Part shown: positions 55,540-64,000 of the stretch, piece after piece
How the letters are laid out: the number at the start of each line of letters is the position of its first letter
Position numbering within the stretch: the stretch's first letter is position 1
Assembly (NCBI RefSeq): GCF_002210435.1
Contig: NZ_MZMV01000021.1
Span: 1-64,000 of the forward strand
Length of the DNA: 64,000 nt
Reading direction: 5' to 3'
From: Micromonospora wenchangensis
Lineage (GTDB): Bacteria; Actinomycetota; Actinomycetes; Mycobacteriales; Micromonosporaceae
Notes under the pieces: model-generated
What the model was told of the DNA's origin: nothing
The model's input: only the letters and a program-made list of their open reading frames with translations
Database searches by the model: none
Made by a program: the position numbers and the translations under genes

Positions 55540-56480
55540 GAGCACCCCAGGGCGGTACGGAGCGTGGTCAGGTTGGTGCGCATCACCGAAAGGTAGTCCC
55601 CACCCCCGTCAGCGGAGAGCCCTTCGATCGGGTCGAGCACCGCGGTCTTCGCGCCGACCTCGGCGGCGATGGTCTCGGCGACCTTCGGGCTGACCAGCGT
55701 CTCGAAGAAGATCGTGGTGGCGCCGTGTTCGCGGGCCTCCCGGGCGACCTCGGCCAGCCGCTGCGGGGCGGGCTCGGTGTCCGGGGTGAGCCCGGTGAGG
55801 CCGATCTGCTCCAGTTGGTAACGCTCGGCGAGGTAGCCGAAGGCGGCGTGGCTGACCACGATCTCCCGGCGCTGGCAGGTCTTCAGGCCGGTGGCGTACT
55901 CGGTGTCGAGTTTCTCCAGCTCGCCGCGCAGCGTCCGGGCCCGGGTCGTGTAGTCGGCGGCCCGGTCCGGGTCGACGACGCCGAGCCGTTCGGCGAGCCT
56001 GTCGGCGACGGTGGCCAGCCGGGTCGGGTCGAGCCAGAGGTGCGGGTCCTTGCCGCCGCTCTCCTCCTCGGCGTGACCGTCCTCACCCTCGTGCTCGTGT
56101 CCGCCGGCTGTCGCGTCGCGCAGCGGTGCGACGGTCGTCACGTCGAGGGCCCGGTCGGCGGCGTTCTGCGCGACGGCCTCGTCCACCGCCGGCTGGAAGC
56201 CCTTGAGGTAGAAGACCAGCTTGGCCTCGCTGACCTGGCCGACCTGGCGCGGGTTGAGTTCCAGGTCGTGCGGCTCCGCGCCCGGCTTGGCGAGGTTGGT
56301 GACGGTGACGGCGTCCCCGCCGACCCGCTCGGCGACGAACTGGAGGGGGTAGAAGGCAGCGACCACGTCCACCCGGTCCGGGTCGGCCCCGGCGCCCTCG
56401 GTCGAGCAGGCGGTGAGACCGGTCAGGGCGAGCAGGGCGGTGGCGGCGGTCAGGGCGCGCAGGCGGGTGCGGGTGGTCAT
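55536..56480 (-). CDS. znuA: zinc-binding lipoprotein ZnuA
   Basis: A 314-residue cluster A-I solute-binding protein. The lipobox ends at Cys25 (GLTAC). Expected zinc ligands are H71 (PHDLELNP), H147 (DPHLWLDP), H212 (VVSHAAFGY) and D284. The His/Asp/Glu-rich loop near residues 128-140 marks a zinc rather than manganese binder. It is the first gene of znuACB. The ATG at 56480 is 7 bases after GACAGT, with TTGACA 18 bp further up inside a Zur box, so it is repressed by Zur when zinc is sufficient. Confidence 0.95.
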   Translation of the reverse strand: MTTRTRLRALTAATALLALTGLTACSTEGAGADPDRVDVVAAFYPLQFVAERVGGDAVTVTNLAKPGAEPHDLELNPRQVGQVSEAKLVFYLKGFQPAVDEAVAQNAADRALDVTTVAPLRDATAGGHEHEGEDGHAEEESGGKDPHLWLDPTRLATVADRLAERLGVVDPDRAADYTTRARTLRGELEKLDTEYATGLKTCQRREIVVSHAAFGYLAERYQLEQIGLTGLTPDTEPAPQRLAEVAREAREHGATTIFFETLVSPKVAETIAAEVGAKTAVLDPIEGLSADGGGDYLSVMRTNLTTLRTALGCS

Positions 56481-56501
56481 GTCGGCAACTGTCCGTGAAA
56501 A

Positions 56502-56516
56502 CGAGAATGATTGTCA
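56502..56516. promoter_or_regulatory. Zur box in the znuA promoter
   Basis: CGAGAATGATTGTCA matches the actinobacterial Zur palindrome TGAAAATGATTTTCA at 12 of 15 positions, centred on AATGATT. On the minus strand it overlaps a consensus TTGACA -35 box. Zur-Zn bound here would block znuACB transcription. Confidence 0.85.
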
Positions 56517-56534
56517 AAAACGCATGGGTGCATG

Positions 56535-56792
56535 TCAGAAGAGTTTGACCAGGGCCACCGCCACCAGCAGCGTCACCATCACCAACCGGATCAGCCGGGT
56601 CTGCGGCGCCTGCACCGGCCAGGTGACCGTCAGCAGGTAGACCAGCCCGGCGGCCAGCGCCAGCAGCAGCAGGCCACCGACCGGGCCGGGCGCGAAGAGC
56701 GCCACCAGCACCAGCGCCAGGGTGGCGAGGAACACCGACGTCGGGTTCGCCCGGGCCAACCGGGCCAGCACGGGACGCTGCGTAGGCTGCAT
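56535..56792 (-). CDS. small membrane protein, DUF6703-like
   Basis: 85 residues with two or three hydrophobic helices (VFLATLALVLVALFAPG, LLLLALAAGLVYLL, LIRLVMVTLLVAVALV) after an N-terminal RLARANPTS stretch, resembling DUF6703 proteins. The ATG at 56792 lies 7 bases after TAGAGT, with no ribosome site. It lies upstream of znuA on the same strand, but znuA has its own promoter. Confidence 0.72.
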   Translation of the reverse strand: MQPTQRPVLARLARANPTSVFLATLALVLVALFAPGPVGGLLLLALAAGLVYLLTVTWPVQAPQTRLIRLVMVTLLVAVALVKLF

Positions 56793-56799
56793 CCCACAG

Positions 56800-56805
56800 A
56801 CTCTA
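56800..56805 (-). promoter_or_regulatory. -10 box of the DUF6703-like gene, leaderless arrangement
   Basis: TAGAGT on the minus strand, 7 bases before the ATG at 56792. Confidence 0.7.
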
Positions 56806-56819
56806 CGAGGAGGAACCCG

Positions 56820-57161
56820 GTGCTGGTCACCAACCGGTTCGTGGTCGCCGTCGAGGCGGCGGACGACTTCACCGCCCGGGCGCACGCCGCGCTGGCCGCG
56901 CTCGCCGCCCGCCCCGGCTACCTGCGCGGTGAGCTGCTGCGGGCCCTCGACGACCCCCGGCACTGGTGCCTGCTCACCGAGTGGGAGTCGGTCGGGACGT
57001 ACCGGCGGGCGCTGGGCGGGTTCGACGTCAAGATCACCGCCGTGCCGCTGCTCGCCGAGTCGGTCGACGAACCCTCCGCGTACGAGACGCTGGCCGGCGC
57101 GGCCCCCGACAGCGAGGTGGTCGTCGTCGACAGCGACCGGGCCGCGCGTCCGCACCGCTGA
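56820..57161 (+). CDS. antibiotic biosynthesis monooxygenase (ABM) domain protein
   Basis: A 113-residue dimeric alpha/beta-barrel protein: RFVVAVEAADDFTARAHAAL, RPGYLRGELLRALDDP, WCLLTEWESVGTYRRAL. ABM proteins include heme-degrading enzymes, quinone-forming monooxygenases and proteins of unknown role; no heme-ligand Asn/His set is evident. The GTG at 56820 follows AGGAGGA. It is divergent from the DUF6703-like gene, with 27 bp between starts. Confidence 0.8.
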   Translation: MLVTNRFVVAVEAADDFTARAHAALAALAARPGYLRGELLRALDDPRHWCLLTEWESVGTYRRALGGFDVKITAVPLLAESVDEPSAYETLAGAAPDSEVVVVDSDRAARPHR

Positions 57162-57204
57162 GCCAAACCGGGCCGCGAGTCCGCAGCGTCGGGCCCGGGG
57201 GCAC

Positions 57205-57210
57205 TACCCT
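57205..57210 (+). promoter_or_regulatory. -10 box of the 206-residue protein gene, leaderless arrangement
   Basis: TACCCT, 6 bases before the ATG at 57217. Confidence 0.7.
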
Positions 57211-57216
57211 GCTCCT

Positions 57217-57837
57217 ATGACCGCTCCCGGCCCGGCAGCCCCACCGCCGTACCCCGCGACACCCGGCCCGGACGGCGCACCGCCGCCCACCGCCCCGGGT
57301 GGCCCGGGGACGCCCCTCCCGCCGGGTGCCCCGGGCGTGCCCACCCCGCCGTCGGACCCGGGGGTGCCCCCGCCGCCCCAGGGGCCCGGAGTGGCCCCGC
57401 CGTTCGCCGCCCCGCCCACCGAGGGCAGCCGCAAGCGGCTCTGGCTGGGCCTCGGTGTCGGCGCGCTGGCCCTGCTGATCTGCTGCGGCGGCGGAGGCGC
57501 GGCAGCCGTCGGGCTGGTGGTCAGCAACGTGCAGGCCATCGAGGAACAGGGCCAGGCGGTCACCGACGACTACTACCGCGCCCTGGTCGCCAAGGAGTAC
57601 GGCAAGGCGTACGACGCGCTCTGCGAGGACGCGCGGCGGCGGGAGTCGCGGGGCGAGTTCGCCCGCCGGATCGCCGAGGAGCCGGCGGTCGCCAGCTACC
57701 GGGTGGGCGACGTCGACCCGCAGACCCTGACCGTGCCGGTCGACGTGACCTTCAGCGGCGGCGGGCGGGACACCCAGCAGGTCACCCTCGCCGCCGACCA
57801 GCAGAGCGGCGGCATGGAGGTCTGCGGGGTGAGCTGA
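57217..57837 (+). CDS. proline-rich membrane-anchored protein, 206 aa
   Basis: 206 residues. The first ~70 are Pro/Gly-rich and probably cytoplasmic and disordered. A membrane helix (~75-100, [16 protein letters not shown]) follows. The outer ~105-residue domain ([40 protein letters not shown]) looks like a DUF4878/NTF2-like fold. The ATG lies 6 bases after TACCCT. Confidence 0.75.
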   Translation: MTAPGPAAPPPYPATPGPDGAPPPTAPGGPGTPLPPGAPGVPTPPSDPGVPPPPQGPGVAPPFAAPPTEGSRKRLWLGLGVGALALLICCGGGGAAAVGLVVSNVQAIEEQGQAVTDDYYRALVAKEYGKAYDALCEDARRRESRGEFARRIAEEPAVASYRVGDVDPQTLTVPVDVTFSGGGRDTQQVTLAADQQSGGMEVCGVS

Positions 57838-57953
57838 GCCCTCCCCGGTATTCTGCTGGGCCCGGGGCGCTGCTGGTCGTACCGTTGTCCCGGGCCGTCC
57901 GGTCCCACCCGTCTTCATGGCCACGCCGACCGCCAGCCGGCGTAGGAGGAAAC

Positions 57954-59333
57954 ATGCCAGCCGACCGTATCGACGCCGTCGTCAGCCTCGCCAAGCGCCG
58001 AGGCTTCGTCTTCCCCTCCAGCGAGATCTACGGAGGCACCCGGTCGGCGTGGGACTACGGTCCGCTCGGCGTGGAGCTGAAGGAGAACGTCCGCCGGCAG
58101 TGGTGGAAGGCGATGGTCCAGCAGCGCGACGACGTCGTCGGCCTCGACTCGGCGGTCATCCTCGCCCGCAAGGTCTGGGAGGCCAGCGGCCACCTCGCCG
58201 AGTTCGTCGACCCGCTGACCGAGTGCCAGTCCTGCCACAAGCGGTTCCGCGCCGACCACCTGGAGGAGGCGTACGCCGAGAAGCACGGCCAGCCGCTGAC
58301 CTCGTTGCAGGAGCTGAACTGCCCCAACTGCGGCAACAAGGGCACCTTCACCGAGCCGAAGATGTTCAACGGCCTGATGAAGACCTACCTCGGCCCGGTG
58401 GAGAGCGACGAGGGCCTGCACTACCTGCGCCCGGAGACCGCCCAGGGCATCTTCGTCAACTACAACAACGTGGCGACCGCCGCCCGCAAGAAGCCGCCGT
58501 TCGGCATCGCGCAGACCGGCAAGTCGTTCCGCAACGAGATCACCCCGGGCAACTTCATCTTCCGCACCCGCGAGTTCGAGCAGATGGAGATGGAGTTCTT
58601 CGTCGAGCCCGGCTCCGACGAGCAGTGGCACGAGTACTGGTTGCAGGAGCGCTGGAACTGGTACCTCGACCTCGGCCTGTCCGAGGAGAACCTGCGCTTC
58701 TACGAGCACCCCAAGGAGAAGCTCTCCCACTACTCCAAGCGCACCGTCGACATCGAGTACCGGTTCCGGTTCGGCGGCACCGAGTTCGCCGAGCTGGAGG
58801 GCGTCGCCAACCGCACCGACTTCGACCTGGCCACGCACAGCAAGCACTCCGGCGTGGACCTGTCGTACTTCGACCAGACCCGCAACGAGCGCTGGGTGCC
58901 GTACGTCATCGAGCCGGCCGCCGGCCTCACCCGCGCGGTGCTGGCGTTCCTGCTGGAGGCGTACGACGAGGACGAGGCCCCGAACACCAAGGGCGGCGTC
59001 GACAAGCGCACCGTGATGCGCTTCGACCCCCGGCTGGCCCCGGTCAAGGTGGCGGTGCTGCCGCTGTCCCGCAACGAGGCGCTGTCGCCCAAGGCCAAGG
59101 GGCTCGCCGCCCAGCTCCGCAAGCGCTGGGTGGTCGAGTTCGACGACTCGCAGGCGATCGGCCGCCGCTACCGCCGGCAGGACGAGATCGGCACCCCGTT
59201 CTGCGTCACCGTCGACTTCGACACCCTCGACGACGACGCGGTGACCGTGCGGAACCGGGACACCATGGCCCAGGAGCGGGTGGCCCTGGACCAGGTCGAG
59301 CGCTACCTGATCGAGCGCCTGCCCGGCTGCTGA
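57954..59333 (+). CDS. glyS: glycine--tRNA ligase
   Basis: A 459-residue class II homodimeric GlyRS. The N-terminus is [20 protein letters not shown]. It has zinc-like pairs CQSCHKRF and CPNCGNKG, then the class II motifs [30 protein letters not shown] and a C-terminal anticodon-binding domain ([16 protein letters not shown]). The ATG at 57954 follows AGGAGGA. In mycobacteria glyS neighbours the zinc regulators smtB and zur; here an ArsR/znu locus lies on the opposite strand 1.5-4.5 kb away. Confidence 0.97.
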   Translation: MPADRIDAVVSLAKRRGFVFPSSEIYGGTRSAWDYGPLGVELKENVRRQWWKAMVQQRDDVVGLDSAVILARKVWEASGHLAEFVDPLTECQSCHKRFRADHLEEAYAEKHGQPLTSLQELNCPNCGNKGTFTEPKMFNGLMKTYLGPVESDEGLHYLRPETAQGIFVNYNNVATAARKKPPFGIAQTGKSFRNEITPGNFIFRTREFEQMEMEFFVEPGSDEQWHEYWLQERWNWYLDLGLSEENLRFYEHPKEKLSHYSKRTVDIEYRFRFGGTEFAELEGVANRTDFDLATHSKHSGVDLSYFDQTRNERWVPYVIEPAAGLTRAVLAFLLEAYDEDEAPNTKGGVDKRTVMRFDPRLAPVKVAVLPLSRNEALSPKAKGLAAQLRKRWVVEFDDSQAIGRRYRRQDEIGTPFCVTVDFDTLDDDAVTVRNRDTMAQERVALDQVERYLIERLPGC

Positions 59334-59446
59334 CCGGCGGGCACGACCGCCCCGGCATCGATCGGGATCTTCGTCCGCCCGGTCCTTGAGTCGGTCGCCG
59401 TGCCGTGCCAGCATTCCCGGTGCTGAATATCGACACGGGGGTGGGA

Positions 59447-61144
59447 ATGACGCGCGAGCCGCAACCCGACCATGATCATGTTCCGGAGCGACGCCGCCTC
59501 CTGCGCCGGGCCGCCGCGGTCGCCGCGACCACGGCCGGCGCGGGTGTCGCCGCCGCCGTCGGCCTGCCCGGCACCGCCCGCGCCGCCCCGGGCGACCACC
59601 TCACCATGGGTACGACCAACGACGCCGGGTCGGCGACCACCACCCTCAGCCTCAGCTACGCCGGGCTCACCCTGAGGAACACCGCGGGTGCGCCGCTGCG
59701 GCTGGTGCCCGGCGAGCAGGTCTACCCGCAGGTGCTGGACGCGCCGACCGGCACCATCGCGGTGGACCCGCTCGGCGACGTGTTCGTACAGGCCGGCTGG
59801 CCCGGCGACGAGGTCAACAGTTGGCTGTGGACGAGCGAGTGGGCGACCACCTCGGTCCCGGTGCGGCCGACCCGGGTGCTGGACAGCCGGGACCCGGACC
59901 TGCGCCGCACCATCGTCGCGGGCGCCTCGACGCTCGACCCGACGGGCCGGCTCACCCCCGGTAACCCGATCGTGTTGAGCCTGGACCACCTGGTCCGCGA
60001 CGGCTACGCCCTCAAGGGCAACGTGACAGTGGTCGGTATGACCGGTCCGGGCTTCCTGACGGCCTGGGGCAGCGGCGCCCGGCCGACCGTGTCGACGGTG
60101 AACTGGTCGGCCGGCGGTCAGATCCTGTCGAATTTCCTCTTCGCCGAGCTGGGCACCCTCGGCGGATACCGCAGCGTGCTGACGGTGCAGGTCTCCGCGC
60201 CGACCCACGTGATCGTCGACCTGACCAGCCTGCTGGTCGGCCACCCGAGCCAGGTCGTCACGGTCGGCGGCGGGGCCGCCCCCGCAAGCGCCGCCGATCC
60301 GGCCGCACCCCCGGTGGGCCCCGCCCCGGCGGCGGCCGCCCCCGGTCAGCCGGTAGTCCTCGGCCAGCGGAACAGCCCCGGCGTCACCACCGTGACCAGC
60401 GCCGCCCCGGACGGGGCCGCCACCCTGGCGTTGCGGAACCCGACCGGGGCGACACTGGAGCTGACCCACAGCGACCTGCACGTGGCGAGCGATCTCGCCG
60501 TGGGCACCCTCAGTGTCAACACGGCCGGGCTGACCGTAGGCAACGGCACCTCCGTGGGACCGATCTCGGACATGGCGTTCAGCACGTCGAACGCGACCAT
60601 GCTGGTGCCTGTCGCACCGACCCGGCTCCTCGACACCCGCAGCGCCGCCGGCCGGGCCCGGCTGCTGGAGGGCGTCGGCCGGATCGACGCCCGGGGCCGG
60701 GTGCTGGCCGAGACACTGCTGATCGTGCACCTGCGTGACATCGTCGAGTACGGCGACGGGATGTTGGGTAACATCACCGTGGCCGACACCACCCAGGGCG
60801 GCTTCGCCACGGTGTGGGGCACCGGCAGCCTGCCCACCGCCTCCACCATCAACTGGTGGACCGCCGGCCAACTGCTCTCCAACGGCGTGATCACGCAGCT
60901 CGGCGGTTACGAGACGGTCGGCGGCGACTACTACCCGGACGTGGTCGGCATCTACCTGCGCAAGAGCGCGGCGGCGGTGATCCTGGACGCGACCGGCCTG
61001 CTGGTGCGCCACCCGGATTCCGCAGTCGTCGACACCCCGATGTCGAGCCGTACCGCCGCCGGCTCCGCCGGCCGTCGGGCCCGGGCGCGGGCGATCAGGC
61101 GGGCCGCCGAGCGCGGCGACCGGGCGGTGCGGGCCGATGCGTGA
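59447..61144 (+). CDS. Tat-exported protein with two copies of a beta-rich module
   Basis: 565 residues from the ATG at 59447 (GGGGGTGGGA upstream). The twin-arginine signal is ERRRLLRRAAAVAATTAGA, with cleavage near ARA. Two tandem modules of about 240-260 residues follow. Each starts like DHLTMGTTNDAGSATTTL, continues with PTRVLDSR or PTRLLDTR, then NVTVVG/NITVAD, GFLTAWGSGARPTVSTVNW and GQ.LSN, and ends V.VDLT.LLVGHP. The RLLDTR...LNF...GQ pattern is common in actinobacterial surface proteins without an assigned function. A basic C-terminal tail rich in RAR follows. It is followed by a one-module paralogue. Confidence 0.8.
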   Translation: MTREPQPDHDHVPERRRLLRRAAAVAATTAGAGVAAAVGLPGTARAAPGDHLTMGTTNDAGSATTTLSLSYAGLTLRNTAGAPLRLVPGEQVYPQVLDAPTGTIAVDPLGDVFVQAGWPGDEVNSWLWTSEWATTSVPVRPTRVLDSRDPDLRRTIVAGASTLDPTGRLTPGNPIVLSLDHLVRDGYALKGNVTVVGMTGPGFLTAWGSGARPTVSTVNWSAGGQILSNFLFAELGTLGGYRSVLTVQVSAPTHVIVDLTSLLVGHPSQVVTVGGGAAPASAADPAAPPVGPAPAAAAPGQPVVLGQRNSPGVTTVTSAAPDGAATLALRNPTGATLELTHSDLHVASDLAVGTLSVNTAGLTVGNGTSVGPISDMAFSTSNATMLVPVAPTRLLDTRSAAGRARLLEGVGRIDARGRVLAETLLIVHLRDIVEYGDGMLGNITVADTTQGGFATVWGTGSLPTASTINWWTAGQLLSNGVITQLGGYETVGGDYYPDVVGIYLRKSAAAVILDATGLLVRHPDSAVVDTPMSSRTAAGSAGRRARARAIRRAAERGDRAVRADA

Positions 61145-61166
61145 CCACGGAACCGGGAAGCGGGAC

Positions 61167-61964
61167 ATGAACACCGACGAGACCCCGTCCACCAACCGCC
61201 GTACGGTCATCCGGGCCGGGGTGGCCGTCGGCGTCGGTGTCGGCGCGACGGCGCTGGCCGGCACGCCGGCCGAGGCCGCGCCCGGTGCCCCGGTGATCGG
61301 CGGCCAGCTCAACGACGCGGGCGAGGCCGAGACGGTGCTGGTCGGTGGCTCGTCGGCGAACCCGACGCTGGCGCTGGCCGGCACCGACCCGATGCTGCGG
61401 CTGTTCCCGACGCCGGACGACGCCATCCCGGCGGAGCTGCCGACCGGTTCGCTCGCCGTCACCCCCACCGCCGAGCTGGTGGTCGGCGGTCGGGACGGTC
61501 GCCGGGCGTACGTCAACACGTCGCGCTGGGCCAACCGCATCGTCGCCGTTCCGCCGGTGCGGCTGCTGGACACCCGGGCGCTGGCCAGCTACTCCGCCAA
61601 CGTCCTCGCCGGTGCCGACGGGGTGGTGTCGGGCCGGCTGCAGGCGGGCCGGACGCTGTACCTCACCGTGGGTTTCGTGCCGGCGTCCCGCTACGAGCCG
61701 ATCGGTGCCTACCTCAACATCACGGTGGCGAACACGGTCTCCGGCGGAGTGCTCACCGCCTTCGCGGCCGGGGCCGCCAGGCCGGACACCTCCTCGGTGA
61801 ACTGGTGGGGGCCGAACCAGATCCTGTCCAACCTGGTGGAGGTGCCGCTGGGTTCCTACGAGCGCGACGCGGCCGATCCCGACACCGCCGCGTTCGCCCT
61901 GCACGTGCGCGCGGCCGCCTCGGTGGTGGTGGACGTCTCGGCCCTGATCCTGACCCGTCGTTAG
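61167..61964 (+). CDS. Tat-exported protein with one copy of the same module
   Basis: 265 residues. The ATG at 61167 gives a compact twin-arginine signal (NRRTVIRAGVAVGVGVGATA); the ATG at 61137 is also in frame but would overlap the upstream gene. After cleavage near AEA there is one module: GAPVIGGQLNDAGEAETVLV, PPVRLLDTRALAS, YLNITVANT, GGVLTAFAAGAARPDTSSVN, WWGPNQILSNLVEVPLG and a final VVVDVSALIL. The upstream paralogue ends 22 bp earlier, so the two are co-transcribed and probably act together at the cell surface. Confidence 0.8.
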   Translation: MNTDETPSTNRRTVIRAGVAVGVGVGATALAGTPAEAAPGAPVIGGQLNDAGEAETVLVGGSSANPTLALAGTDPMLRLFPTPDDAIPAELPTGSLAVTPTAELVVGGRDGRRAYVNTSRWANRIVAVPPVRLLDTRALASYSANVLAGADGVVSGRLQAGRTLYLTVGFVPASRYEPIGAYLNITVANTVSGGVLTAFAAGAARPDTSSVNWWGPNQILSNLVEVPLGSYERDAADPDTAAFALHVRAAASVVVDVSALILTRR

Positions 61965-62018
61965 GGTCAGGGCCACCGGCCGTGGGCGGAGCACCGCCGG
62001 CATGGGATTCTTGGGTAC

Positions 62019-63188
62019 GTGACAAGTCCCGCTGCGGTCCTGCGCCCGCTCACCATCGGCCCCCACCAGGTGTGGCCGCCGGTGGTGCTCGCGCCGATGG
62101 CCGGCATCACCAACGTCGGCTTCCGGCAGCTCTGCCGGGAGCAGGGCGGCGGCATCTACGTCTGCGAGATGATCACCACCGTCGCGCTGGTGCAGCGGAA
62201 CCCGAAGACCCTGCGCATGATCGCCTTCGGTGCCGACGAGCGGCCGCGCAGCCTCCAGCTCTACGGCACCGACCCGGAGATCACCGCCCAGGCGGTGCGG
62301 ATCGTGGCGGAACGGGACCTGGCCGACCACATCGACCTGAACTTCGGCTGCCCGGTGCCCAAGGTGACCCGCCGGGGCGGCGGCTCGGCCCTGCCGTGGC
62401 GGCGGCGGCTGTTCGCCCGGCTGGTGCGGGCCGCGGTGGATGCCGCGTCACCCGCCGGGGTGCCGGTCACCGTGAAAATGCGCAAGGGCATCGACGACGA
62501 CCACCTGACGTACGTCGAGGCGGGGCTGGCCGCCCAGGACGCCGGGGCGGCGGCGGTGGCTCTGCACGGGCGCACGGCCGCGCAGCGGTACTCCGGCACC
62601 GCCGACTGGGACGCCATCGCCACCCTCAAGCAGGCGCTCGACGTGCCGGTGCTCGGCAACGGCGACATCTGGGAGGCCGACGACGCGCTGCGGATGGTGG
62701 CCCACACCGGGGTGGACGGGGTGGTCGTCGGCCGGGGTTGCCTGGGGCGGCCGTGGCTCTTCGCCGACCTGCAGGCCGCGTTCGAGGGCCGGCCGGAGCG
62801 TCGGCTGCCGAGCCTCGGCGAGGTGGCCGTGACCATGCGGCGGCACGCCGAACTGCTGGTGGACCAGTTCACCGCCGGCTCGCGTACCCCGGCCCGGGGC
62901 GAGCGGGACGGCTGCACGGACTTCCGCAAGCACGTCGCCTGGTATCTGAAGGGCTTCCCGGTCGGCAGCGAACTGCGCCGGGACCTCGCCATGATCGAGA
63001 GCCTGGCCCAGCTCGACGACCTGCTCGGCAAGCTCGACGCGGCCGAGCCGTTCCCGGTGGCCGCCCTCGGTCAGCCGCGCGGCCGGACGAACTCTCCAGG
63101 CAAGGTCTTCCTGCCCGAGGGCTGGCTGGACAGCCGGGACGACGACACCGTCCCCGAGGGCGCCGAGCTGGACGACTCGGGCGGCTGA
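62019..63188 (+). CDS. dusB: tRNA-dihydrouridine synthase
   Basis: A 389-residue Dus flavoenzyme. VVLAPMAGITNVGFRQLCRE (FMN site), LQLYGTDPE, DLNFGCPVPKVTRRGGGSAL (catalytic Cys), LHGRTAAQRYSGTADW and GNGDIWEADDA are all present. It reduces specific uridines in tRNA D-loops using NADPH. The family branch (DusB) is inferred from overall similarity. The GTG at 62019 is 7 bases after GATTCT. A terminator hairpin follows at 63238-63269. Confidence 0.93.
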   Translation: MTSPAAVLRPLTIGPHQVWPPVVLAPMAGITNVGFRQLCREQGGGIYVCEMITTVALVQRNPKTLRMIAFGADERPRSLQLYGTDPEITAQAVRIVAERDLADHIDLNFGCPVPKVTRRGGGSALPWRRRLFARLVRAAVDAASPAGVPVTVKMRKGIDDDHLTYVEAGLAAQDAGAAAVALHGRTAAQRYSGTADWDAIATLKQALDVPVLGNGDIWEADDALRMVAHTGVDGVVVGRGCLGRPWLFADLQAAFEGRPERRLPSLGEVAVTMRRHAELLVDQFTAGSRTPARGERDGCTDFRKHVAWYLKGFPVGSELRRDLAMIESLAQLDDLLGKLDAAEPFPVAALGQPRGRTNSPGKVFLPEGWLDSRDDDTVPEGAELDDSGG

Positions 63189-63237
63189 GGCACCGACCGA
63201 GCCGGCCGCCGTCCGCCGCCCGGCGGTGCCGACGGCG

Positions 63238-63269
63238 GCAGGGCCGACCCCCGAGGGGGCCGGCCCTGC
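63238..63269. terminator. hairpin between dusB and the C39 gene
   Basis: A 15-bp stem with one mismatch (GCAGGGCCG...CCCCC / GGGGG...CGGCCCTGC), placed between convergent genes; likely bidirectional terminator. Confidence 0.8.
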
Positions 63270-63288
63270 GGATGACCGGTGGGACGGG

Positions 63289-63945
63289 TCAGGAGGCGTA
63301 GCCGCGGCTGGCGATCCAGTGGGCCAGCTCACCGACGTCGATCCGGTAGGAGGCGGTGTCCGGGTTGGCGGAGTCCGCGATGGTCACGACCCGCCCGCCG
63401 TCGCGGTAGCCGACGACGCTGATGTAGTGCCCGCCCTCGAAGGAGTGGGTGTTGCCGTCGGTGTCGGTGGCGGTGCCGGCGATGTTGGCGACCACGGCGC
63501 GGCCGTCGTCCACCGCCCGGACGATGTCGGCACGCAGCCGGTCGATCCGCTTGCCGTCGACCTTGCCGGCCGGGATCTCGGTGCTGCGGTACGCGTCCTT
63601 GCGGCCGATCTCCTTGTTCAGGATCGGGGTGATGTCGTTGATGCTGTCGGTGCCGCTCTCGGTGGTGCCCATCTCCTTGGCCATGGCGTCCACGTCGATG
63701 TTCTTGCCCTGCACGCTCAGCGCGTTGCGGGCGGCGGCGGGGCCGCAGTAGTAGAAGTTGGGCTGCGCGGCGTAGTCGACCTTCAGCTCACGCTCCCCGG
63801 CGGGCTTACGGTCGTGCTGCACGACGGCGGCGGGCCGGGTGGTCTCGGCGGCCTGCGCGGCCAGCGCGGGGCCGGCGATGCCACCGGCGGTGACGGCCAG
63901 GCCGGCAGCGGTCAGCACGGTCCTACGCAGGATGTCGGTACGCAT
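63289..63945 (-). CDS. secreted C39-family peptidase-like protein
   Basis: 218 residues from the ATG at 63945 behind GAGGAG. The signal peptide is about 1-33 (RRTVLTAAGLAVTAGGIAGP). The papain-like fold shows Q61 and C67 in QPNFYYCGPAAARN, H173 in GGHYISVVGY and D191 in IADSANP, a complete Gln-Cys-His-Asp set. C39 peptidases cut double-Gly leader peptides, but secreted single-domain members have unknown substrates. It is convergent with dusB. Confidence 0.85.
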   Translation of the reverse strand: MRTDILRRTVLTAAGLAVTAGGIAGPALAAQAAETTRPAAVVQHDRKPAGERELKVDYAAQPNFYYCGPAAARNALSVQGKNIDVDAMAKEMGTTESGTDSINDITPILNKEIGRKDAYRSTEIPAGKVDGKRIDRLRADIVRAVDDGRAVVANIAGTATDTDGNTHSFEGGHYISVVGYRDGGRVVTIADSANPDTASYRIDVGELAHWIASRGYAS

Positions 63946-64000
63946 GATGGTGCTCCTCTGCATGTCGGGGGTGCCACGGCGCGTCCCGCAGGGGGTGCGG

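Overview
The window is very GC-rich with short intergenic gaps. It carries the housekeeping gene chain usual in Actinobacteria (holA, rpsT, lepA, hemW, hrcA, dnaJ, rsmE, phoH, ybeY, CNNM-type transporter gene, era, recO, uppS, glyS). A DUF397 gene, CBM2-linked secreted esterases and many GTG starts suggest a filamentous actinomycete of the Micromonosporaceae, probably Micromonospora-like. The lineage is inferred from gene content; no 16S gene is present. No tRNA, rRNA, CRISPR array, insertion sequence or prophage was recognised.

Layout. 1-2.9 kb: a minus-strand pair of a CYP152-type P450 peroxygenase and a truncated family-2 glycosyltransferase. 3-8.5 kb: orphan DUF397, pepN, then nadD-rsfS-phosphatase and a DegV protein. 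8.7-14.4 kb: comEA-comEC-holA, a small membrane protein, and rpsT on the other strand. 14.5-18.2 kb: an aminoglycoside-phosphotransferase-like gene, a DUF4240 gene and lepA. 18.6-19.4 kb: two nearly identical GlsB/YeaQ-type stress membrane proteins, each behind the same SigB-like promoter. 19.7-22.8 kb: a carbohydrate ABC importer without its ATPase, behind a ROK-type palindrome. 22.8-27.2 kb: MOSC protein, transglycosylase-like protein, enoyl-CoA hydratase, hemW and a DUF4870 protein. 27.4-32.7 kb: CIRCE-hrcA-dnaJ-rsmE, a repeat-filled gap, a HIT protein and a serine hydrolase. 32.9-38.2 kb: phoH split by an intein, ybeY, CNNM transporter, degenerate cytidine deaminase and era. 38.3-44.6 kb: acyltransferase, DUF4097 lipoprotein, recO, uppS, gnd and small unknown genes. 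44.8-47.9 kb: a TPP-riboswitch-controlled ykoEDC ECF thiamine-type importer. 48-52.8 kb: alpha/beta hydrolase, DUF6328, a 55-residue membrane protein and two convergent CBM2 esterases. 52.9-57.2 kb: a zinc locus (znuACB with a Zur box, plus an ArsR/SmtB sensor). 57.2-64 kb: a proline-rich membrane protein, glyS, two Tat-exported proteins built from one repeated module, dusB and a C39-like secreted protein.

Regulation. At least fourteen genes have a TANNNT hexamer exactly 6 or 7 bases before the start codon, the arrangement expected for leaderless mRNAs. hemW and the enoyl-CoA hydratase gene are divergent with only 19 bp between their start codons, so their promoters must interlock. Within operons, coupling by GTGA or ATGA overlaps is the rule.

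The most unusual items are the class-3-type intein with a LAGLIDADG endonuclease inside PhoH, three long inverted-repeat units with a GGTGATCAAGAG core at 30.6-30.9 kb flanked by opposite-strand G-quadruplex motifs, the duplicated stress genes with a conserved promoter, and the Tat-exported repeat-module pair.
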